Shown: positions 53,683 to 62,129, counted from the stretch's first letter. The stretch: DNA of 64,000 nt from Exiguobacterium sp. s146 (GCF_018618415.1 NZ_JACSMA010000003.1:62001-126000); one strand, 5' to 3'. Numbers and translations are program-made. The notes: generated by a model not told the origin, from the sequence alone.

Positions 53683-55002
53683 GACAGTCCCATGTTACTC
53701 AGCTTATTGATCGTCGCCTTGCTCATTTTTATGACCGCCTTTTTCGTGGCGGCCGAATTCTCCATCGTCAAAGTGCGTGGTGCCCGACTCGACCAACTCG
53801 TGCTCGAAGGGAACAGCCGGGCCGCTGTCGCCAAGAAAGTGATCGAGAATCTCGATGACTCGCTATCGGCCTCACAGTTCGGCATCACCCTCGCCGCCCT
53901 CGGGCTCGGTTGGATCGGCGCGGACCAAATCGAAGGGATGATTCAACCGCTCGTCGACCGCTTGAACGTCTCAGCGTCGCTCGCGACCTTCCTCTCGTTC
54001 TTGATCGCCTTTTTACTGATCGCCTTCTTACACGTCGTCATCGGGGAGCTCGTCCCGAAGACGCTTGCCGTGCATGAAGCCGAGCGTTTGACGTTACTCG
54101 TCGCCCGACCGCTCTATTTCTTCACGAAATTACTGTATCCGTTTATCCATGTGTTGAACGGGACGGCCCGGTTGACGTTGCGCTTGTTCGGCGTGCAGAC
54201 GACCGCGCAAGAGACGGCGCACTCGGAAGAAGAATTGAAAATCATCATGACCGAGAGCTTCCGCAGTGGAGAAATCAACGAGAATGAGCTCGCCTACGTT
54301 CAAAACATCTTCTCCTTCGATGAACGTGTCGCCAAGGACGCGATGGTCCCACGGATGAATATGGTGACCATCGACGAAGAAGACTCGATTGAGACGATTA
54401 TCGCTACCGTCCAAGAACATCAATACACCCGTTATCCGGTCACGCGTGATGGCGACCGCGATGACGTGCTTGGTTTCATCAACGCCAAACAGTTATTCAC
54501 CGCCCAACTCGTCAAAAGTGACGCCCCGTTCGAGACGTTCATTCATCAGCTGCCGCTCGTGACGGAATTCACACCGCTCCAAGAAGCGATGGTGAAGATG
54601 CAGAACGCGCGGACGATGATGTGTCTCGTCATCGATGAGTACGGCGGTACGGCTGGCCTTCTCACGATTGAGGACATCCTCGAGGAAATCGTCGGAGAGA
54701 TTCGCGACGAGTTCGACCGTGACGAACAAGCAGAAATCACCGAGATCACACCCGGCCATTACCGATTGTCCGGTCTCGTCTTGACGCAAGAGATTGAAGA
54801 ACGGTTCGGCATCGAAATCGAGGATGACGTCGATACGATCGGTGGTTTCGTCTTATCACGGAAAGCGAATGCCCGCACCGGTGAACGGTTCGTCTTGCCG
54901 GGCGACCATGAGCTGATCGTCCGTGAAATCGATAATCACCGCGTCGTTTTCGTCGACTTGATTCTGGCCCATAAAGACGAGATTCAACCTGAGCTCGACT
55001 GA
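53680..55002 (+). CDS. CNNM/CorC family membrane protein (hemolysin-like, YhdP type)
   Basis: About 440 residues: an N-terminal DUF21/CNNM membrane domain with three to four helices (LIVALLIFMTAFFVAAEFSI first), two CBS domains (about 205-320; TIDEEDSIETIIATVQEHQYTRYPV and TMMCLVIDEYGGTAGLLTIED), and a C-terminal CorC_HlyC domain (GFVLSRKANARTGE). CNNM proteins export Mg2+ in several bacteria (YhdP/MpfA). Start TTG 53680 aligns best with YhdP (MD followed by a helix) but is uncertain. It ends at a strong terminator. Confidence 0.9.
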   Translation: MDSPMLLSLLIVALLIFMTAFFVAAEFSIVKVRGARLDQLVLEGNSRAAVAKKVIENLDDSLSASQFGITLAALGLGWIGADQIEGMIQPLVDRLNVSASLATFLSFLIAFLLIAFLHVVIGELVPKTLAVHEAERLTLLVARPLYFFTKLLYPFIHVLNGTARLTLRLFGVQTTAQETAHSEEELKIIMTESFRSGEINENELAYVQNIFSFDERVAKDAMVPRMNMVTIDEEDSIETIIATVQEHQYTRYPVTRDGDRDDVLGFINAKQLFTAQLVKSDAPFETFIHQLPLVTEFTPLQEAMVKMQNARTMMCLVIDEYGGTAGLLTIEDILEEIVGEIRDEFDRDEQAEITEITPGHYRLSGLVLTQEIEERFGIEIEDDVDTIGGFVLSRKANARTGERFVLPGDHELIVREIDNHRVVFVDLILAHKDEIQPELD

Positions 55003-55013
55003 CTCCATGAACC

Positions 55014-55044
55014 GCCCTCCCCGTTTTTTCGGGGAGGGCTTTTC
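55014..55044 (+). terminator. Terminator
   Basis: GCCCTCCCCG-TTTTTT-CGGGGAGGGC followed by T residues. Confidence 0.88.
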
Positions 55045-55194
55045 GGAGAGCGGCCGAACTGTCGCTATATTTTCATGTCCTGTCGTGATATACTGCACAT
55101 ATGTTGCTAATTTGAGTGCGTGCCACTCATTGACACAACATCACCGAACAGTTCATCAATGTTCGGTCCAACAACTACAGAAAGAAGGTTACGC

Positions 55195-56187
55195 ATGGAA
55201 CGTAAACTATTTTTAATTGACGGAAACTCCATGCTGGCCAGTGCCTACTATGGTGCCGCCGCGAGCCGAACGAAAAAAGGACGCGAGGTATCTAAAAACG
55301 ATCGGAGTGCCGTCATCGGTATGACCGGCCTCATCCGGACGATTCTACGCAGACATCGTCCGACTCATTTTGTCGTCGTGTGGGACGTCTCACGTGAAAC
55401 ATTATGGCGCCGCGAGCTTTATCCAGGCTATAAACGCCGTCGCCGCCAGACACCACCCGAGTTGAAAGCACAAATGGAACTCATGCGCCAATTGCTTGAA
55501 GAGAGCGGGATTCCGCAATATCAAGTCGAAGGCTATGAAGGTGAAGATTTGATTGCCCATATCGCTCGGAAATTCAGCTGTAGCGCCCCTGTCGTCATCA
55601 TGACGAAAGACAAGGACTTGCTTCAGCTCGTGAGCCCACGCATCACCGTCTGGCTTCAAACGCAAGAGCTGCAACAAATGCAGGCTCGTTGCGACATCAA
55701 AGACAATCGCCCGCTCCCGCTCAAGCGACATCTCGAGATTCGCCCTGAAGAGATTGCGGCATTGTACGAGGGATTGAAGCCAAAACAGCTCTCAGCAGTC
55801 AAAGCATTGACAGGAGACCGTTCAGACGGGATTCCACCTGTGGCCGGATTAGATGAAAGTCAATCGGTCCAGTTAATCAAACGCTTCGGTTCGCTCGACA
55901 AGCTTTACACGGCGCTCAGCGTCAAAGGCGACAAACGACAACTAATCAATGAAACGATCGCGGCACTGACGTCAGAAGAAGTGCCCCGTAACTTGAGACG
56001 CACACGTAAAAAGGCCGAGCGCAACATGGAGCTCGTCCGTCTCGATGTCACGGTGCCAGAACTTGAGCACTTGAAACTCGCTCATCTTGAGCTCAGTATC
56101 AATTCAAAACGTGTCGAACAAGCGTATCAAAAACGCGGCATTCGTCTCTCGTTTGATTCAAGTCAAAAGAAAATCTCAGCACGCTAA
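55195..56187 (+). CDS. 5'-3' exonuclease (Pol I-type 5' nuclease, YpcP/ExoIX-like)
   Basis: A 330-residue 5' nuclease of the FEN/Pol I small fragment family. Metal-binding acidic residues appear in LIDGNSM, VVWDVSRETLWRRELYPGYK, YEGEDLIAHIA and MTKDKDLLQL; the helix-hairpin-helix is TGDRSDGIPPVAG. It differs from the common EADD by EGED but keeps the acids. It probably removes RNA primers or flaps in support of Pol I. The ATG at 55195 follows AAAGAAGG. A hairpin with CCGAAC and GTTCGG lies at about 55143-55167 in the leader. Confidence 0.9.
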   Translation: MERKLFLIDGNSMLASAYYGAAASRTKKGREVSKNDRSAVIGMTGLIRTILRRHRPTHFVVVWDVSRETLWRRELYPGYKRRRRQTPPELKAQMELMRQLLEESGIPQYQVEGYEGEDLIAHIARKFSCSAPVVIMTKDKDLLQLVSPRITVWLQTQELQQMQARCDIKDNRPLPLKRHLEIRPEEIAALYEGLKPKQLSAVKALTGDRSDGIPPVAGLDESQSVQLIKRFGSLDKLYTALSVKGDKRQLINETIAALTSEEVPRNLRRTRKKAERNMELVRLDVTVPELEHLKLAHLELSINSKRVEQAYQKRGIRLSFDSSQKKISAR

Positions 56188-56218
56188 AAAAGCGCGGACA
56201 ATTAGTCCACGCTTTTTA
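56187..56218. terminator. Bidirectional terminator
   Basis: AAAAAGCGCGGAC-AATTA-GTCCACGCTTTTT between convergent genes. Confidence 0.88.
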
Positions 56219-57002
56219 TATTGACCGTGATGCCGTCTTCATCGGTGAGCGACCACTCCGATGTCGTCCCACCGAGTGCTCGATTCGTGGCCGCATCGAC
56301 CACGAGCGTCCACGCCTCAAGACCTGCCTCTTGTCCCATCGGCTGGCTCGGCCGGGCCCAGACGTTCGTCCCGATGTGGTGGTGATACCCATCGGCCGCT
56401 AAAAACAAGGCACCCGGATACGAATCGGTCGTCACCGTGAAACCGAGACGATTTTGATAGAATAATTTTGCCGCTTCTAGGGAACGTACTTTGAAGTGGA
56501 CATGCCCCATCGTCGTCCCGTTCGGCAGACCTGTGAACGGACGGTCGGCTGCCGCCTCGAGCATCGATTCATACTCGACCGGGTCCGTCGACATCTTCAC
56601 ATGACCGTTCGCTTCGTATTCCCACTGCTCCCGGGGACGGTCGGCGTAAAGCTCGATGCCGTTGCCTTCCGGGTCGCTCAAATAGAACGCCTCGCTGACC
56701 AAATGATCTCCTTGGCCGACTTCAATCCGTTGTTCAATCAAATGACGAAGAATCCGTCCGAGTTCGATACGGTCCGGCAAGAGGATGGCCATATGGAACA
56801 AGCCGGCCGCTCGTGGATTCGGACGCACCCCGCTCACTTCATGCAAGACGACAAGCGCCATCTCACTCGTTCCGAGTGTGACGCGATTCTCCTCCGTCTC
56901 GAGGACGTCCATGCCGATGACACGTTCATAATACGTTTTCATCGTTTCTAAATCGTTGACGCGCAATGTGACGGCGCCGAGTTTAATGTTTGTCAATTTC
57001 AT
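56202..57002 (-). CDS. VOC family dioxygenase, catechol-2,3-dioxygenase-like (CatE)
   Basis: A 266-residue protein of two glyoxalase-like halves. Likely metal ligands are His in GHVHFKVRS and later HHHIGTNVW, and Glu in NGIELYAD from the first module; the organisation matches B. subtilis CatE, a catechol 2,3-dioxygenase that protects against catechol and quinones. The exact substrate is an inference. The start follows AGAGGTGATC. The divergent gene encodes an HxlR-type regulator, mirroring the catE-catR logic of B. subtilis. Confidence 0.85.
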   Translation of the reverse strand: MKLTNIKLGAVTLRVNDLETMKTYYERVIGMDVLETEENRVTLGTSEMALVVLHEVSGVRPNPRAAGLFHMAILLPDRIELGRILRHLIEQRIEVGQGDHLVSEAFYLSDPEGNGIELYADRPREQWEYEANGHVKMSTDPVEYESMLEAAADRPFTGLPNGTTMGHVHFKVRSLEAAKLFYQNRLGFTVTTDSYPGALFLAADGYHHHIGTNVWARPSQPMGQEAGLEAWTLVVDAATNRALGGTTSEWSLTDEDGITVNIKSVD

Positions 57003-57109
57003 TGTTGATCACCTCTAACCTCAGTATACCCGCTAAGTAGAATCGACAGAAGACGGCACAAAAAGGTGGTATAGTTACCTCAAGGATACTGTAGAGAGGA
57101 GTGAGACTG

Positions 57110-57436
57110 ATGCCACTGATTTCAAGTTGTGAAGTCGATACCGCGCTCGAGTTGATCACGGGGAAATGGAAACCGTCGATTTTACTCGCGCTCATCAATG
57201 GAGACACGTTACGGTTCAGCGAATTGAAACGCTCGCTCCCAAATATCAGTCAAAAGATTTTGACGGCACAGCTTCGCGATTTAGAGGAGCAAGACATCAT
57301 TATCCGCACCGTCTATCCGGAAGTACCGCCTCGTGTCGACTATCGCTTGAGCGAGTATGGGAAGACGCTGATTCCTGTCCTCGAGACGATGAACGCTTGG
57401 GGCATCCAACACGCAGCACGAATGCGTCAAAAATGA
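57110..57436 (+). CDS. HxlR/DUF24-family regulator (CatR/YodB-like)
   Basis: A 108-residue winged-helix regulator with the HxlR core: VDTALELITGKWKPSILLAL, RFSELKRSLPNISQKILTAQLRDLEEQDII and PPRVDYRLSEYGKTL. An N-terminal Cys (SSCEVD, about residue 6) sits at the conserved position used by YodB and CatR to sense quinones or diamide by disulfide formation. The ATG at 57110 is eight bases after GAGAGGAG; a GTG at 57101 is too near. It is divergent from the CatE-like gene and probably represses it. A GGTATAGTTACC palindrome sits between them. Confidence 0.9.
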   Translation: MPLISSCEVDTALELITGKWKPSILLALINGDTLRFSELKRSLPNISQKILTAQLRDLEEQDIIIRTVYPEVPPRVDYRLSEYGKTLIPVLETMNAWGIQHAARMRQK

Positions 57437-57499
57437 TTGTCCACATGTGGATAACTCGTTTCCGTATTTCCATCCATCACTTATCCACAGGAGGCTCAC

Positions 57500-58507
57500 A
57501 TGATTCGTTATCCACAATTGACCAGACATCACTTCGGTGTGACGGCCCCTTCGTCTGGCGTTCCCGCTGAATTGCACGGCTTGCTCCACGAGGCCGAGGC
57601 GACGTTCAGCCGCCACGGGTTCACGCTCCAATTCGAGCCATCGGTTTGGACGCAAGACAAAGCAAAATCGGCACCCGCAAAAGTCAGGGCCGATGAATTG
57701 ACGCGGTTGTTCCATGATGATGCCATCGATTTGATTATCCCGCCATGGGGCGGCGTCCTGTTGATTGAGTTGCTAGACGCGATTGACTGGGACGCGCTCC
57801 CACCGAAATGGATGCTCGGCTATTCGGACGTCAGCCTATTCCTATTCGTGTACACGCTCAAAACGGGGATTGCCTCGGCTCACGGGACGAACCTTGTCGA
57901 CCTGCGCGGCGAGGAATGGGATGCGACGAGCTCGCGTTGGCTCGATGTCGTATCCGCGAAAGAAGGCGAGACGGTCATCCAACTCGCATCGGAACAGTTC
58001 CAAAAAGAGTGGCAACACGAGAACCCGAGCCCGCACGTGTATCATTTGACCGAACCGACGGAGTGGAAATCAATTGGCGGGACAGAGGCGACCGGACGAC
58101 TGCTCGGCGGCTGTATCGATGTGCTATTGCATACGATCGGCACACCGTACGGCGACGTCGCCACGTTCCAACAGAAACATTTAGACGGAGAGCCGATTCT
58201 CTGGTATTTCGAGAACGCCGAGCTCGATGTTCCCGCACTCAAACGGACCCTGCTTCAAATGAAGTGGGCCGGTTGGTTCGATCATACGTCTGGCATTCTG
58301 TTCGGGCGCAGCTCAGCCCAACAACCCGTTCAAGGCTACACGGCAGAAGACGTGTATGCGGAACTGCAGGACTTACTCGACGTTCCTGTTATTTACGATA
58401 TCGACTGCGGGCACGTCCCGCCGCAAATGACACTCATCAACGGTGCCCACGCCTCCATTCAAGTCGAGGACGGCAAAGGGACACTCATTCAAACGTTCAA
58501 GGGCTGA
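57500..58507 (+). CDS. S66 family peptidase (LD-carboxypeptidase/MccF-like)
   Basis: A 335-residue serine peptidase of family S66. The nucleophile Ser is in MLGYSDVSLF, the Glu in YFENAELDV and the His in IDCGHVPPQ, forming the Ser-Glu-His triad. The sequence is nearer the MccF-like branch, which cleaves peptide-nucleotide antibiotics such as processed microcin C, than the LdcA branch, although this is a judgement from overall shape. It starts 63 bases after the HxlR gene and has GGAGG upstream. It is convergent with an HTH-TPR regulator at its end. Confidence 0.88.
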   Translation: MIRYPQLTRHHFGVTAPSSGVPAELHGLLHEAEATFSRHGFTLQFEPSVWTQDKAKSAPAKVRADELTRLFHDDAIDLIIPPWGGVLLIELLDAIDWDALPPKWMLGYSDVSLFLFVYTLKTGIASAHGTNLVDLRGEEWDATSSRWLDVVSAKEGETVIQLASEQFQKEWQHENPSPHVYHLTEPTEWKSIGGTEATGRLLGGCIDVLLHTIGTPYGDVATFQQKHLDGEPILWYFENAELDVPALKRTLLQMKWAGWFDHTSGILFGRSSAQQPVQGYTAEDVYAELQDLLDVPVIYDIDCGHVPPQMTLINGAHASIQVEDGKGTLIQTFKG

Positions 58508-58530
58508 CGCGTCAGCCCTTGATTTTTTTG
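58498..58530. terminator. Bidirectional terminator
   Basis: AAGGGCTGACGCGTCAGCCCTT is a perfect palindrome followed by T residues on the plus strand. Confidence 0.85.
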
Positions 58531-59702
58531 ATGAGCGACATCAGATGGCTGCGGAAACGACCTTCCGGGAACAGACCCACTTCTCGTTCAATCAACGGGA
58601 CCCACTCATCCCCACACCCATGACTCGTTCCAATTAATAACCCTTCAAAATAAATCGCTTGATCGACAAACCCATGCTTTGCCCATTGATCATGATGCTC
58701 TAACAGTTTCAAAAACGATTGCCGGGCTGCCTCTGTTTCACCAGTCAAGGCGAAATAGACACCTTTACTCATCTCGAACGCCGCGATGAATTCTGTATTT
58801 CCATCTAGCAGTTGGTTCATGACCACAATCTGTTGATGGAGCAGCTCCGTCTTCCGATATTCAATCGCATAGAGCGCTTCCGTCATCGCCAAGCGTATTT
58901 TCATCGTCACATCGTCCGTGAAATTCGTGTATTGTTTCGCTTTTTGTAGCGCATCGACAATCGCCGCTTCATCTTTTAAATAGAGGGCACAAATCGCAAT
59001 CGTTCGATATACATCGTCGACCCGATAATACATTTTCGTTCGTTTCATATAATCGAGCGTGTCCTCGAGACGACGAATCGCGCCTGGTAAATCATCGTCA
59101 TACAACATGTTCCGGAACACCATCAACATGCTGAATTCGACGCGAGTCTTCGTCTTCATACTTCTCGAATCAATCAATTCAATCGTATCAATCCGTTCTA
59201 TCGCCTCATCAAACCGATTCCACATGAGCAGATAAAACGCTTGGCTGATGCGAGCCATAATCAGTTCTTCTTTCTCCTCGAGCCGCTCAAACACCTCGAT
59301 TGCCCGATCATACCACTCCAACAGTTGTTGTTGATTCCCGCTATAAAATACACTGTCCGCGAGTAACGTGTACGCCTTCCCTTGCCATACGGAGTTCATC
59401 TCCACGTCCAAATAAGGGAGGAGCGCCTTCTGAACGGCATCGTCTTCCCATGAGTGGAGACCTCCTTGCGTATATTCAATCTCTTCGACAATCTTCTGTA
59501 AGTCCGCCTCACGAGGGTCGACGAGCAATGACTGTACCGTCACATCCAAGCGTTTCGCGATTTCACGAAGGCTGCGCATCGACGCCTCCGCTTTGTCGTT
59601 CTCAATCATACTGAGCATCGATTTCGTGATAATGCCTTCCGCGAGCTGACTTTGCGTCAGTTTTTTTTCTTTGCGTAACGCTTTAATCCGTTGTCCAATC
59701 AT
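58512..59702 (-). CDS. HTH-TPR regulator (XRE with TPR repeats, RRNPP-like)
   Basis: A 396-residue regulator. An XRE helix-turn-helix covers residues about 6-58 (IKALRKEKKLTQSQLAEG, ITKSMLSMIENDKAEASMRSL). The remaining 330 residues are helical repeats of TPR pitch, such as LLEWYDRAIEVFERL and EAAIVDALQKAKQYTNF. This is the plan of RRNPP quorum-sensing regulators (NprR, PlcR, Rgg). No propeptide gene is visible beside it, so it may sense another ligand. It is divergent from an MFS exporter, and two matching 19-base palindromes lie between them. Confidence 0.88.
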   Translation of the reverse strand: MIGQRIKALRKEKKLTQSQLAEGIITKSMLSMIENDKAEASMRSLREIAKRLDVTVQSLLVDPREADLQKIVEEIEYTQGGLHSWEDDAVQKALLPYLDVEMNSVWQGKAYTLLADSVFYSGNQQQLLEWYDRAIEVFERLEEKEELIMARISQAFYLLMWNRFDEAIERIDTIELIDSRSMKTKTRVEFSMLMVFRNMLYDDDLPGAIRRLEDTLDYMKRTKMYYRVDDVYRTIAICALYLKDEAAIVDALQKAKQYTNFTDDVTMKIRLAMTEALYAIEYRKTELLHQQIVVMNQLLDGNTEFIAAFEMSKGVYFALTGETEAARQSFLKLLEHHDQWAKHGFVDQAIYFEGLLIGTSHGCGDEWVPLIEREVGLFPEGRFRSHLMSLIKKIKG

Positions 59703-59717
59703 AGAGCACCTCTTAAA

Positions 59718-59736
59718 AGTTAAATTTAATTGAACT
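59718..59736. promoter_or_regulatory. Operator-like palindrome 1 (HTH-TPR/MFS)
   Basis: AGTTAAATTTAATTGAACT is symmetric as AGTTnAA-N5-TTnAACT. It lies 16 bases before the HTH-TPR start codon. Confidence 0.7.
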
Positions 59737-59772
59737 TTTTATATACAAATCGGTCGTCAGCACTTATTATAA

Positions 59773-59791
59773 AGTTAAATCAGGTTGAACT
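59773..59791. promoter_or_regulatory. Operator-like palindrome 2 (HTH-TPR/MFS)
   Basis: AGTTAAATCAGGTTGAACT has the same AGTTnAA-N5-TTnAACT form and lies 21 bases before the MFS start codon. Spacing between the centres of the two sites is 55 bases. Confidence 0.7.
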
Positions 59792-59812
59792 TAATTATAA
59801 AGGAGAATCGAT

Positions 59813-61066
59813 ATGATGACCACCTCATCAAACTTGTATGTATTATTGCTCGGAAAATTCATGTCGTTGTTTGCCTCCAGTCTCTTCACGTTCGTCGCCG
59901 GCTTGACCGTGCTGACGACGTCCGGTTCGGGACTCCAGTTCGCACTCGTCTTGCTCGCCGGCACAGTGCCACGCGTTTTATTATCTCCGTTCGCTGGGGC
60001 ATTTGCCGACAAACTGGATCGCAAACGTGTCATCATCACGATGGAGTCGGTGAACGCCTTATTGTTTTTGGCTGCCGGCATCGCGAGTCTCGTCTGGACG
60101 TTCGGCATTACTGCTTTCTTGATTATCACATGTCTGCTCTCTGTCGTCTCGACTTTCTTATCGGTCACATTATCGAGTTCGATTCCATTCTTGTTCGACG
60201 AAGACGGGCTCCAACGCGCCAACTCCCTCATTCAAAGCACCATCTCCATCTCAAGCATCGGCACGCCGCTGCTCGCCGGGGCACTGTTCACGTTGCTTCC
60301 GGTATCCGCATTTCTCTTCAGCTCGTCTCTCTTATTTATAATCGCCGCCCTTGTCGCCTCTCGTCTCCATTTTAAAACGTACGACCATGTTCCCAGCGAG
60401 CAATCGACTTGGTCCGAGGTCCGGTCTGGTTTTCGCTACTTGAAACGCCAACATGTACTTTGGACGTTGACCCTCTTGGCGGCACTGCTCAATTTCTTCT
60501 TCGTGGCCACCGAAGTGCTGTTCCCGATTGCCGCCCTACAAGAAATCGGCGTCAGCCCGCTCCAGTTCGGATTTTTAGAAAGCATGTTCGCGGTCGGCTT
60601 TTTGATCGCCTCGCTCGCCCACGCCTTGCCGGTCTTTGCAATCAAGTATCGCCTGGCGACGGTCCGCACGTCTCTCATTGTCATGAGTTGCCTCTTTATC
60701 GCACCGGCCGTGCCACTCTATTTCGATTTCTCGGTCACACCGGCCATCGTCTCCTTCACGGCTTTCGCCTTGTCGAGCGGATTCTTCGTCATTCGCGCCA
60801 ACATTCCAATCCAGCTCTACTTGCAGACGAACACGGAGCCAAGTTATCTTGGGCGCGTCATCGGCGTCCTCGAATCGCTCGCCATGGGCATCACACCGTT
60901 CGGATTCATCGTGTTTGGTGCATTGAGCGAGTGGATGTCAGTCGCTTCACTCTATACGATTTGCATGCTTTGCCTGCTCACCATCACATTGGTCGCGATG
61001 TACCGGATTCGGCATGACATCGCTGCCGAAAAAGCCGCTGTGTCAGCGGAAGCAGAAAGTGCGTGA
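59813..61066 (+). CDS. MFS exporter (DHA3/Mef-like)
   Basis: A 417-residue transporter with 12 predicted helices. Signatures are LAGTVPRVLLSPFAGAFADKLDRKRVI (the MFS loop) and VIGVLESLAMGITPFGFIVFGAL. The pattern is closest to the DHA3 macrolide/multidrug group, which pumps antibiotics or peptides with protons. Two ATG codons (59813, 59816) follow AAAGGAG. Control by the divergent HTH-TPR regulator through the shared 19-base palindromes is likely, and may link export to a peptide or small-molecule signal. Confidence 0.88.
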   Translation: MMTTSSNLYVLLLGKFMSLFASSLFTFVAGLTVLTTSGSGLQFALVLLAGTVPRVLLSPFAGAFADKLDRKRVIITMESVNALLFLAAGIASLVWTFGITAFLIITCLLSVVSTFLSVTLSSSIPFLFDEDGLQRANSLIQSTISISSIGTPLLAGALFTLLPVSAFLFSSSLLFIIAALVASRLHFKTYDHVPSEQSTWSEVRSGFRYLKRQHVLWTLTLLAALLNFFFVATEVLFPIAALQEIGVSPLQFGFLESMFAVGFLIASLAHALPVFAIKYRLATVRTSLIVMSCLFIAPAVPLYFDFSVTPAIVSFTAFALSSGFFVIRANIPIQLYLQTNTEPSYLGRVIGVLESLAMGITPFGFIVFGALSEWMSVASLYTICMLCLLTITLVAMYRIRHDIAAEKAAVSAEAESA

Positions 61067-61070
61067 ATGC

Positions 61071-61103
61071 AAAAAGACATCGAACCTCAATTCGATGTCT
61101 TTT
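61071..61103. terminator. Bidirectional terminator
   Basis: AAAAGACATCGAA-CCTCAA-TTCGATGTCTTTT between convergent MFS and DUF3817 genes. Confidence 0.88.
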
Positions 61104-61383
61104 CTGTAGATGGAAGGATTCGTTTCTCTAACAAGAACGGTCCGAATGGGATGACAGATGCCATGACAGCAAGGACCAACACTTTGAAGCCCCAGTTGAA
61201 ACGCCATGCCATATAGACGGCTGCCGCCACATAAGCGACGAACAAGAAACCGTGGGCCGCGCCGACGATGCTGACGGCAAGCGGCATACCTGCCAAGTAC
61301 TTGAGCGGCATCGCGATGAGCAACAAGAGCAAGAATGACATCCCCTCTGTGTATCCGAGCCATTTAAAACGTGTTGCGTTCAT
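61087..61383 (-). CDS. DUF3817 membrane protein
   Basis: A 98-residue integral membrane protein with three helices. The family motif is clear: LGYTEGMSFLLLLLIAMPLKYLAG, then SIVGAAHGFLFVAYV and PFGPFLLEKR. DUF3817 proteins have no assigned function. The ATG at 61383 follows AAAAGGAGAACG. Upstream at 61431-61446 is a TGTGA-N6-TCACC element like an Fnr/Crp site; the DoxX gene just upstream has a better one. Confidence 0.87.
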   Translation of the reverse strand: MNATRFKWLGYTEGMSFLLLLLIAMPLKYLAGMPLAVSIVGAAHGFLFVAYVAAAVYMAWRFNWGFKVLVLAVMASVIPFGPFLLEKRILPSTEKTSN

Positions 61384-61430
61384 ATTCGTTCTCCTTTTCA
61401 ATCGTTGCTACGTCCATCGTAGCCGAAAGA

Positions 61431-61446
61431 GGTGATGTTTGTCACA
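61431..61446. promoter_or_regulatory. Fnr/Crp-like site upstream of DUF3817
   Basis: On the minus strand TGTGA-CAAACA-TCACC, one mismatch from the symmetric TGTGA-N6-TCACA used by Gram-positive Fnr. Confidence 0.5.
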
Positions 61447-61465
61447 GGAGAACGTCATAAAGTCG

Positions 61466-61969
61466 TTATGCTATTTGACGATTTGGTGAACGATGTAGCA
61501 CTTTCGTTTCGACGAACTTGCGTAAAAACAATCCGTCGACGCCAAGTTTCCCAGCATTGTAGCCGGCGACGAGAATGAGGACCGAGACGATCAACATCGT
61601 CGGGTTCGTGCTGACTGTACCTGAGAGCAAGAACGCCATGTTCATGACGAGACCGAAGAAAGCGGCGCTACGTGTGAGGGCACCGACCAAGAGGCCGAGA
61701 CCGACTAAAAATTCACCGTATGGAATCAACACATCGAACAAGGCTGCGTTCGGGATGGCGAAGTTTTCAAGGAATGCTGCCCACCAGCTAGCCACGGCCG
61801 GGTGATCGCCTGTCGCCAATGTCAGGGCGTTATTGAGAAAACCTTCCGAACCGAATCCGCCTGTGATTTTGCCCCAACCTGCTGTGAGCCAGTGATAGCC
61901 GAGCCAGAGACGAAGGACTGTCAATATACCGGTGGCGATGTTGTGATTCTGCCAAAATTTTGTGAACAT
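61466..61969 (-). CDS. DoxX family membrane protein
   Basis: A 167-residue membrane protein with four to five helices. TVLRLWLGYHWLTAGWGKITG and PYGEFLVGLGLLVGALTRSAAF are typical of the DoxX/DoxD group, whose members handle thiosulfate oxidation in archaea and oxidative stress (MPO complex) in actinobacteria; the function in Bacillota is not firm. The ATG follows AAAGGAGG. A perfect TGTGA-N6-TCACA palindrome lies 39 bases upstream. It precedes the DUF3817 gene on the same strand. Confidence 0.9.
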   Translation of the reverse strand: MFTKFWQNHNIATGILTVLRLWLGYHWLTAGWGKITGGFGSEGFLNNALTLATGDHPAVASWWAAFLENFAIPNAALFDVLIPYGEFLVGLGLLVGALTRSAAFFGLVMNMAFLLSGTVSTNPTMLIVSVLILVAGYNAGKLGVDGLFLRKFVETKVLHRSPNRQIA

Positions 61970-62007
61970 GATAATTCCTCCTTTGAATGAGTGAATGATA
62001 ACTTATA

Positions 62008-62023
62008 TGTGATTACATTCACA
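62008..62023. promoter_or_regulatory. Fnr/Crp-type palindrome before doxX
   Basis: TGTGATTACATTCACA is TGTGA-N6-TCACA. It adjoins a TATATT box (62028-62023 on the minus strand), so it could block or tune that promoter. Confidence 0.65.
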
Positions 62024-62129
62024 ATATACCATCCATGTTCATCTTTTCACATAGGTTAGGACAAGAGTTCACGTTTCGTTCATATGTGTGTCACAGGTCA
62101 GTCACTTTTTGGAAATTGGTCAATTACAA

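Noticed and set aside
62086..62106. Third Fnr-like site (TGTCACAGGTCAGTCAC region)
   Set aside because: It is a direct repeat of GTCAC and not a TGTGA-N6-TCACA palindrome.
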